Below, piece after piece: positions 29,198 to 35,668 of a stretch of 36,293 bases of DNA. Where the stretch lies: contig CAMHJT010000007.1 in assembly GCA_946185495.1 (NCBI GenBank), positions 1 to 36,293 of the forward strand, given 5' to 3'. Each line of letters begins with the position of its first letter. Position 1 is the first letter of the stretch. The DNA is from an uncultured Clostridiaceae bacterium. Lineage in GTDB: Bacteria; Bacillota; Clostridia; Lachnospirales; Lachnospiraceae. Position numbers and translations under genes: made by a program. The notes under the pieces are model-generated. The model saw only the letters and a list, made by a program, of their open reading frames with translations, had not been told where the DNA came from and searched no databases.

Positions 29198-30438
29198 AGA
29201 AAAAGCCTGTGACAGGCATGAAGGATATTTTACCGCAGGAGATGGAGATCCGGGACTACCTGATCGCGCAGATCAAGGAAACCTACCGTTCCTTCGGATT
29301 TTCAGGAATGGAGACGCCCTGTGTGGAACACATTGAGAACCTGTGCTCCAACCAGGGCGGAGAAAATGAGAAGCTGATCTTTAAGATTTTAAAGCGCGGC
29401 GAGAAGCTGAAGCTTTCTGAGGCGAAGGAGGAAATGGACCTGGTGGACGGCGGGCTGCGGTATGACCTGACGCTGCCCCTTTCGAGATACTATGCGAATA
29501 ACGCCAATGACCTTCCGGCTCCCTTTAAGGCGCTTCAGATGGGAAATGTATGGAGGGCAGACCGTCCCCAGCGGGGAAGGTTCCGCCAGTTTATGCAGTG
29601 TGACATCGATATTCTGGGAGAGGCTTCCATTCTTGCGGAGATCGAGCTGATTACGGCGACCACCACCCTGCTTGGCAGGATCGGGTTTGAAGATTTTACG
29701 ATCCGCCTCAATAACCGGAAGATGTTAAAAGCCATGGCTGCCTTTAGCGGGTTTGCGGAGGCAGATTATGACAAGGTATTCATCACGCTGGATAAGATGG
29801 ACAAGATCGGACTGGCCGGCGTGGCGGAGGAGCTTGCGGGGCAGGGCTTTCCGAAGGAGTCGGTGGACACGTATCTTGGCCTGTTTGAGCAGGCTTCAGA
29901 CGATGAGGAGGGCATCCGTTTCCTGCAGGAGAAGCTCGGCGGATGCCTGGAAGACGGCGTCGCGCAGGACCTCCTTACGATCATGGAGTGTGTCAATGCG
30001 GTAAAAGCCGCGAAGTTCCGGATTGTTTTCGATCCGACGCTGGTAAGGGGAATGTCCTATTACACAGGCCCGATTTTTGAGATTGCGATGGATGAGTACG
30101 GCGGATCCGTGGGCGGTGGAGGCCGCTATGACGAGATGATCGGAAGGTTCACCGGCCAGAATATTCCAGCCTGCGGGTTTTCCATCGGATTTGAGCGGAT
30201 TGTCATGCTGCTGATGGAGAAGGGCTACCAGGTTCCGGCAGCGGGAGGAAAGACAGCGTTTCTTGTGGAGAAGAATATGCCGGGAGAGCAGCTTATGGGG
30301 ATTTTACGGCAGGCGGAGGAACGGCGCGCCGCAGGCGGGCAGGTCAATGTTGTGGTCATGAAGAAAAACAAGAAATTCCAGAAAGAGCAGCTCCAGAAGG
30401 AGGGCTATACGGAATTTGAGGAATTTTTCAGGGCGTAA
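29188..30438 (+). CDS. hisS: Histidine-tRNA ligase (divergent class II type)
   Basis: GMKDILPQEMEIRDYL; LRYDLTLPLSRYYA; ALQMGNVWRADRPQRGRFRQFMQCDIDILG; LVRGMSYYTGPIFE; GGGGRYDEMIG; GFSIGFERI. Confidence 0.9.
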   Translation: MAMKKKPVTGMKDILPQEMEIRDYLIAQIKETYRSFGFSGMETPCVEHIENLCSNQGGENEKLIFKILKRGEKLKLSEAKEEMDLVDGGLRYDLTLPLSRYYANNANDLPAPFKALQMGNVWRADRPQRGRFRQFMQCDIDILGEASILAEIELITATTTLLGRIGFEDFTIRLNNRKMLKAMAAFSGFAEADYDKVFITLDKMDKIGLAGVAEELAGQGFPKESVDTYLGLFEQASDDEEGIRFLQEKLGGCLEDGVAQDLLTIMECVNAVKAAKFRIVFDPTLVRGMSYYTGPIFEIAMDEYGGSVGGGGRYDEMIGRFTGQNIPACGFSIGFERIVMLLMEKGYQVPAAGGKTAFLVEKNMPGEQLMGILRQAEERRAAGGQVNVVVMKKNKKFQKEQLQKEGYTEFEEFFRA

Positions 30439-30460
30439 CGATAATCATAAGACACAGAAG

Positions 30461-30492
30461 TAGCCGCTCCGGTCCGGAAAACTGAGCGGCTA
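30461..30492 (+). terminator. Hairpin downstream of hisS
   Basis: TAGCCGCTC...GAGCGGCTA 9-bp stem; weak T-tail (TTCCTATA). Confidence 0.5.
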
Positions 30493-30521
30493 TTCCTATA
30501 GCAATTCATAATATCGGGCCA

Positions 30522-30547
30522 GCCACCTGCTGGTGGCACCCTTTTTT
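30522..30547 (+). terminator. Rho-independent terminator
   Basis: GCCACC-TGCT-GGTGGC followed by ACCCTTTTTT. Confidence 0.75.
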
Positions 30548-30704
30548 ACCTATATATCCTGAACGGTTCGTCTGCTCGTTTTCGCATAATTTTTCAAACG
30601 GTCTTTTTCATATCGTAAATCTGATTGACATTCCCCTCCTCATTTACCGTTTTCAGTCCCGGCTCATATCCCGGTTTTGAATAAGAGAGAACTTCACAAC
30701 CGCC

Positions 30705-30738
30705 CATTCCGGAGGCTCCGGAATGTGTGTCCCCTTTT
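30705..30738 (+). terminator. Terminator-like hairpin
   Basis: CATTCCGGA-GGC-TCCGGAATG then TGTGTCCCC and a T8 run. Confidence 0.55.
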
Positions 30739-30844
30739 TTTTCGGGTGTTCCAACGCGGCTTCACATCGCTGTCTCTGCCGAAAAACCGGTTTGATAAAC
30801 TGAAACGTAGTTTTGAAAAATCTATGAAATATAGAATGATATGA

Positions 30845-30872
30845 TTGACGATTTTAAAAATTATGCTACAAT
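30845..30872 (+). promoter_or_regulatory. Sigma-A-like promoter leading into the 41-bp repeat region
   Basis: TTGACG (30845-30850), 16-bp spacer, TACAAT (30867-30872). No protein-coding gene with an SD is evident downstream. Confidence 0.6.
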
Positions 30873-31033
30873 AATATTAATAAGTAAATATACCATACTT
30901 AAATGATAAAACAAGAGATAATCGTTCTATTTTACACAGAATTACGGACGGCAGTTCATCCCGGACGGCCTGTTCCGCCTGTGTTCCATGAAAGCGAATG
31001 GAGCCATCCCCGCCTGCAGCCGGAGTTATGTCC

Positions 31034-31115
31034 GTCCGCAGGACGGCGCCCGTTCCGGCGTATGAGCCATCCCCGTCCGCAGGACAGCGCCCGTTCCGGC
31101 GTATGAGCCAGTCCC
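31034..31115. repeat. Two 41-bp GC-rich direct repeats
   Basis: GTCCGCAGGACGGCGCCCGTTCCGGCGTATGAGCCATCCCC and GTCCGCAGGACAGCGCCCGTTCCGGCGTATGAGCCAGTCCC (three differences), flanked by two copies of GCAGCCGGAGTTATG (31016-31030, 31120-31134). Confidence 0.95.
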
Positions 31116-31129
31116 GTCAGCAGCCGGAG

Positions 31130-31402
31130 TTATGGTTGGCTGCAGGGCGGCTCCTGGTCAGGTGCCTGCGCCTGCTCCGGTTCATTGGCTGACGGGACGT
31201 ACTCCAGGATATCGCTGATGCTGCATCCGAGCACGAAGCAGATGCGGGCGAGAACTGCCTTGTCCAGCAGGGAGACTTCGTTGTTGATATATCGGTTCAG
31301 TTGTGTGCGCTGCATTTCAGCTTTCTGGCTGAATTTATTTTTGCTAAGTCCTGATTTTCTGATCTGTTCATCTAATTTGATCTGGATCTTGCCTTTGTCC
31401 AT
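31130..31402 (-). CDS. Xre-family helix-turn-helix regulator
   Basis: Cro/Xre HTH: KLDEQIRKSGLSKNKFSQKAEMQRTQLNRYINNEVSLLDKAVLARICFVLGCSISDILEY. Confidence 0.85.
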   Translation of the reverse strand: MDKGKIQIKLDEQIRKSGLSKNKFSQKAEMQRTQLNRYINNEVSLLDKAVLARICFVLGCSISDILEYVPSANEPEQAQAPDQEPPCSQP

Positions 31403-31461
31403 ATTATCACCTCAATCAAAGTATATCCTTTTAAAATGTAATAAAACAGCTGTAAAAGGTC

Positions 31462-31490
31462 TTGTGAAAATAGTTGCACACTGATATAAT
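31462..31490 (+). promoter_or_regulatory. Promoter of the small ORF divergent from the Xre gene
   Basis: TTGTGA (31462-31467), 17-bp spacer, TATAAT (31485-31490). Confidence 0.65.
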
Positions 31491-31631
31491 ACTATTAAAA
31501 CTAGAAATTAGAAGACTGGTTGCATTCGCCATAGATTATGGAGAATGAACCGCGTTTCTATGGCACACAAATACTGAGGAAAAATGGTGCCAGCTCCGGC
31601 TTGACAGCGTTCAAATCGGGAAAATGGATGA

Positions 31632-31871
31632 ATGGAGGTGACAGCTATGTGGAAAAAGAGCCTGAAGGAAAGAATCCGGAAGATGCGTAACGAGTGGATA
31701 TGGGGACGGAGGATCAAAAAGGCGCTGCAATATGAGGATTTTCTGTACAGTCTGGATCCGGGGTATTATGTCAGGAAGCCATCAGATGAATTCCGGATGA
31801 TTATGAATGGGGATTATGACAAGCTGCAGGGAGAGCTGGAAAGGATCCGGGGCAAGATTGACCTGTTATGA
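31632..31871 (+). CDS. Small hypothetical protein (possible start at 31647)
   Basis: 79 aa, basic N-terminus (MWKKSLKERIRKMRNEWIWGRRIKKAL) then acidic C-terminus. SD GGAGGTGACAGCT precedes the 31647 ATG. Confidence 0.6.
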   Translation: MEVTAMWKKSLKERIRKMRNEWIWGRRIKKALQYEDFLYSLDPGYYVRKPSDEFRMIMNGDYDKLQGELERIRGKIDLL

Positions 31872-32043
31872 CGCGGAAAAACATATCATAAAAAGGGTTT
31901 TATAAAATGCTGTTTTTCATATTTTGTCTATATGCAGCCTTAGACCGAAGGAACATTTACAAGATAATTACGATACTGTTAAGCTTACGGGATTGGAAAA
32001 TAATGGAAATGTAACATGGAATCGGGTGAGAATGAAGCATAAT

Positions 32044-32073
32044 AAAAAGAGAAGGCCGAAACCTTCTCTTTTT
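32044..32073. terminator. Bidirectional terminator
   Basis: AAAAAGAGAAGG-CCGAAA-CCTTCTCTTTTT perfect 12-bp stem. Confidence 0.85.
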
Positions 32074-32090
32074 AATGAGGGGGGAGAATT

Positions 32091-32113
32091 CAAATACAAG
32101 TAACTTGTATTTG
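32091..32113. promoter_or_regulatory. Perfect palindrome, possible operator
   Basis: CAAATACAAG-TAA-CTTGTATTTG, 10-bp arms. Confidence 0.5.
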
Positions 32114-32454
32114 TATGAAAAGCTTTTACAATATATAGTATATTTGGATTGTGTGAAAAAAGTGTGTCTAAAATGTGCCTAATTTGTGAAATTAATAAAT
32201 CTTTAAAAATAGTATTTGCGAGTAGAAATTGTTACATTTTTATTATGAAAAGACGTTCTCCCGGCTTTGGCGACTCAATACACGAAACGTCTGGCGATGT
32301 ACTGGATCAGCCCGCTGCCGCGCCGTCCGGCTGCGAATGGTAACAGTCAGTTTTCAACCGCTTTGGAGGGAGATGTCAAAAAATCAGTGATTTGTGCCGA
32401 TATATGAGGTAGAAGCTAATGGCATTCTGGCGTAATTTCAAGGAGGAGATTACT

Positions 32455-32706
32455 ATGAATGCACAGACTGAAACCAAGGCTGTCAGTCCTGTGTTCAGGA
32501 TTACGGCAACCTCAAGATTTAGTACCCATCAACAAAGCAATTGGCAACTCGTAAAAAGAACAAAGAAACCAAAAACATTCGATGCCTTTTTACAAGCCGC
32601 CTATCATGCGGATGATGCAACATTACTTCTATACCCTAGCGGCTGTTACGGCAAGGATGCACAACAAGTCGTCGGAACTGTCAGTAGCTTCAATCAGCTC
32701 ACATAA
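32455..32706 (+). CDS. Small hypothetical ORF
   Basis: 83 aa MNAQTETKAVSPVFRITATSRFSTHQQSNWQLVKRTKKPKTFDAF..., preceded by AAGGAGGAG at good spacing. No family recognised. Confidence 0.5.
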   Translation: MNAQTETKAVSPVFRITATSRFSTHQQSNWQLVKRTKKPKTFDAFLQAAYHADDATLLLYPSGCYGKDAQQVVGTVSSFNQLT

Positions 32707-32774
32707 TTTCACGGGCGGTGTACGGATCAAAGGAGGATCGGTATGCCGCCTTTTCCGTTGTGGCAGCTCCACGA

Positions 32775-32820
32775 TAAAAAAACAGGGAGCGGAATCCGGA
32801 TCAATCCGGCTCCGTTCCCT
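32775..32820 (-). terminator. Terminator of the minus-strand hypothetical gene
   Basis: Read on minus strand: AGGGAACGGAGCCGGA-TTGA-TCCGGATTCCGCTCCCT then GTTTTTTT. Confidence 0.8.
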
Positions 32821-32874
32821 GCGGTCTGCGATACATGTTCTGATTGTTCGTCTAATGGTGACTTGCAAGCCGGT

Positions 32875-33507
32875 TCAGGCTTTCACCTCGTCCTTCCACT
32901 CATCAATGCCCTTCATCACCGCGTCATAGGTCTTCTGGGAGATATCCGGAAGGTCTCCGCCCCAGAGCTTGGACGCCTCTTTGAAGCCCTTCTCGATCGC
33001 GTCGCGCATCTTCTCTGCCATCGCGCTGTCTCCGCCGGAGATCGCCTTCGCGAAATCCAGAATCCGCTCTGAGGTCTGCTTCACGCCCCAGTAGCCGTCC
33101 TCTGATACATCCTCCGCAGCCTGTCTGGCGGTTTCTTCATCCACCTGGATGCTTCCGTCCTGAATACCCTGGCGGAACTGGCTCCAGATGCTGGCATTCT
33201 CAGACGCCTTGCCCTGCTTGGAGATCAGCTTCTCCACAATGCCCTGTAACTGCGAAAAACGCGCGTCCGCATCCGCCTTCAGCTTGGCGATGGTGTCGCT
33301 GTCCACCTTGTTGTTCTTCTTAGATGCCAGCGCTGCGGCAGTCTTGCTGTTGGCTGACGGCTCATATACGACGCCTGTGTCAGCTGCCGATTCAGCGGCT
33401 GCGCTTGTGGCTGTGGTCTCCTTCGCCTCCTTGCCCGGATCACTGCCCTTGATCTGAGAAACCAATTGACTGTTGTAATCACTGCTTCCTACACTGTTCA
33501 GATTCAT
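32875..33507 (-). CDS. Conserved hypothetical protein
   Basis: Starts MNLNSVGSSDYNSQLVSQIKGSD with SD AAGGAGGG. Ala/Ser-rich N-terminus, then an ordered region TIAKLKADADARFSQLQGIVEKLISKQG...GYWGVKQTSERILDFAKAISGGD. Confidence 0.85.
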   Translation of the reverse strand: MNLNSVGSSDYNSQLVSQIKGSDPGKEAKETTATSAAAESAADTGVVYEPSANSKTAAALASKKNNKVDSDTIAKLKADADARFSQLQGIVEKLISKQGKASENASIWSQFRQGIQDGSIQVDEETARQAAEDVSEDGYWGVKQTSERILDFAKAISGGDSAMAEKMRDAIEKGFKEASKLWGGDLPDISQKTYDAVMKGIDEWKDEVKA

Positions 33508-33641
33508 ATCATACCCTCCTTGGTTTATGCTGGTTTCGTATCCTGCGGCGGAACGAAACAATACGAGTTATCTATATTTTTATATCGGAAAAATAAGCGA
33601 TATTCTTTAGATTTTCCTGTGGATAATATTGGGGAAAAATG

Positions 33642-33654
33642 GTATACTGTATAC
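33642..33654. promoter_or_regulatory. GTATAC-T-GTATAC palindrome overlapping a -10-like TATACT
   Basis: Two GTATAC hexamers 1 bp apart upstream of ispE-gntR. Confidence 0.45.
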
Positions 33655-33721
33655 AATTGTTGTGGTGATCACCTGAATGATGTTAGATCAGTAATTGCGA
33701 AACTCAAAATGTATATGGAAG

Positions 33722-33795
33722 CTCCCAGCAGGATATATGTTTTTTCGCCGGCATTAGGAACGTTAGCCAAGAAAAAATATATATCCTGCCGGGAG
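33722..33795. repeat. Long inverted repeat in the ispE leader
   Basis: CTCCCAGCAGGATATATGTTTTTTC (33722-33746) against GAAAAAATATATATCCTGCCGGGAG (33771-33795): 23 of 25 positions complementary. Confidence 0.9.
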
Positions 33796-33855
33796 TCGAT
33801 CAAAAAAATGCATTGTTTCGCAAACGACTGGAATGATTTTAGAGGAGGAAGGAGC

Positions 33856-34743
33856 ATGAAGGATACATTACAGTTAAAGGCATATGCCAAGATCAACCTC
33901 GGGCTTGATGTGGTAAGGAAAAGGGAGGACGGATATCATGAGGTGCGCATGATCATGCAGACGGTGAAGCTTTTTGACAAGCTGACCTTCCGGCTGCTTG
34001 AGGAGGATGAGATCCGCATAAAGAGCAACCTGGGCTTTCTTCCGGTGGATGAGAACAACCTGGTCTGCAAGGCGATCCGGCTTTTAAAGGATACCTATCA
34101 GGTGAAGCAGGGCATGGAGGTGGACCTGTTTAAATGCATTCCGGTCGCGGCGGGGATGGCCGGGGGCAGTACAGACTGCGCGGCCGCGCTGGTGGGCGCG
34201 TCAAGGCTTTTCGGGCTGCATCTTGGCAGGGAGAAGCTGATGGAGCTGGGAGTGAAGCTTGGCGCGGATGTGCCTTACTGCGTGCTGCGTGGAACAGCGC
34301 TTTCCGAAGGGATCGGGGAGGTTCTGACGCCCCTGCCGCCGATCCCAAACTGTGTCCTGCTGATCGCGAAGCCTTCCATTTCCGTCTCCACGAAATATGT
34401 GTATGAACACCTTGATTCGGAGGGAATCACGCACCATCCGGATATTGACGGCATGGTGGAGGCAATCCGGCAGGGAAGCCTTGCAGGCATAGCGGACCGG
34501 CTGGAAAATGTGCTGGAGCAGGTGACAATCACACAGTATCCCATCATCCAGAGGATCAAGGATACCATGAAGGAGCAGGGGGCGCTGAATGCGCTGATGA
34601 GCGGTTCCGGCCCGACGGTGTTTGGCATATTTGAGGAAGCGGAGGCCGCGGAGGCTGCCAAGCAGGTGATCCGCAAAAAAGATCTGGCGGGGCAGGTCTA
34701 TGTGGTAAATCCCTTTCATCAGGATATCGGAAAGCAGAGGTGA
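33856..34743 (+). CDS. ispE: 4-diphosphocytidyl-2-C-methyl-D-erythritol kinase
   Basis: AYAKINLGLDVVRKREDGYHEVRMIMQ; PVAAGMAGGSTDCAAAL; LMSGSGPTVFGIF. SD AGAGGAGGAAGGAG before 33856; the ORF track extends upstream to 33466. Confidence 0.95.
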   Translation: MKDTLQLKAYAKINLGLDVVRKREDGYHEVRMIMQTVKLFDKLTFRLLEEDEIRIKSNLGFLPVDENNLVCKAIRLLKDTYQVKQGMEVDLFKCIPVAAGMAGGSTDCAAALVGASRLFGLHLGREKLMELGVKLGADVPYCVLRGTALSEGIGEVLTPLPPIPNCVLLIAKPSISVSTKYVYEHLDSEGITHHPDIDGMVEAIRQGSLAGIADRLENVLEQVTITQYPIIQRIKDTMKEQGALNALMSGSGPTVFGIFEEAEAAEAAKQVIRKKDLAGQVYVVNPFHQDIGKQR

Positions 34744-35429
34744 GGCAGATGGAGCTGAAGTATGACGCGGAAAATGAATATCTTCCCCTTCGGGATGTGG
34801 TATTTCAGGCGCTCCGCCAGGCGATCATCACAGGGGAGTTTTCACCGGGGGAACGCCTGATGGAGATCAAGCTGGCCAGCAAGCTGGGAGTGAGCCGGAC
34901 GCCGGTGCGGGAAGCAATCCGCATGCTGGAGCTGGAGGGGCTGGTAGTCATGATCCCCAGAAGAGGGGCGGAGGTCGCCAGGATCACCGAGAAGGATCTG
35001 CGTGACGCGCTGGAGGTGAGGACTGCCATAGAGGAGCTTTCTGTGGAGCTGGCCTGCGAGCGGATCGATGAGGAGGGCAAGGCCAGGCTCAAGCAGGCCT
35101 GCATTGATTTCAAGGAGGCCATCGATACCAAGCATGTGCAGAATATTGTGGACGGGGATGTGCGGTTTCATGACGTGATCTTTGAATCCACCCAGAATCC
35201 AAGGCTCATCAGTGTCGCGCATACGCTGCGGGAGCAGGTTTACCGGTACAGGGTGGAATATGTGAAGGATTTTTCCTACCATGACGTGTTGGTGAAGGAG
35301 CATTATGAGATTACCAACGCGATCCTTACCAAGGACGTGCAAAAAGCCAGGGAGATCATGCGCAAGCACCTGTACAACCAGGAGCTGATCGTGATCAAGA
35401 ACCTGAAGGAGACGCTGGGCGAGGGCTGA
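34740..35429 (+). CDS. GntR-family (FCD/FadR-type) transcriptional regulator
   Basis: wHTH LRQAIITGEFSPGERLMEIKLASKLGVSRTPVREAIRMLELEGLV plus FCD helical domain. GTG start overlaps the ispE stop (or ATG 34749). Confidence 0.92.
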   Translation: MRQMELKYDAENEYLPLRDVVFQALRQAIITGEFSPGERLMEIKLASKLGVSRTPVREAIRMLELEGLVVMIPRRGAEVARITEKDLRDALEVRTAIEELSVELACERIDEEGKARLKQACIDFKEAIDTKHVQNIVDGDVRFHDVIFESTQNPRLISVAHTLREQVYRYRVEYVKDFSYHDVLVKEHYEITNAILTKDVQKAREIMRKHLYNQELIVIKNLKETLGEG

Positions 35430-35620
35430 ACTGTTAGAAATGCCTGCGCTGCAGATACGAAAACACGATGTGATTGCTCAGCAGGTGCCAGGCAGTTACG
35501 CACCGGGTGAAGCTGGCGCATCCGAATTTATCCGCTGCACGGCAGAATATACTGTTTTGGCACGGTCTACGCAGTGAATGCGAAGACCTGCCTAGCAGTT
35601 ACAACAGAATAAAAAGGCGG

Positions 35621-35668
35621 ATCCCCGCGCATACTATGTCAAAAGGAGTATGCGCGGGGATTGTTTTT
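35621..35668 (+). terminator. Strong hairpin with T-run immediately upstream of the gerA-type start
   Basis: ATCCCCGCGCATACT-(11 nt)-AGTATGCGCGGGGAT, 15-bp perfect stem, then TGTTTTTATG. Confidence 0.85.

Noticed and set aside
30903-31192. Two small + strand ORFs over the 41-bp repeats as a repeat protein
   Set aside because: The 41-bp unit shifts frame each copy, no SD, and the translations (Pro/Arg/Ser-rich) look like non-coding DNA.
32710-32725. ACGGGCGGTGT matching the 16S rRNA 1392 region (reverse complement)
   Set aside because: An 11-nt match only; flanking sequence does not resemble 16S rRNA.
33466-33855. N-terminal extension of ispE in the ORF track
   Set aside because: The extension covers the promoter-like region and the inverted repeat, and the canonical IspE N-terminus with a strong SD begins at 33856.
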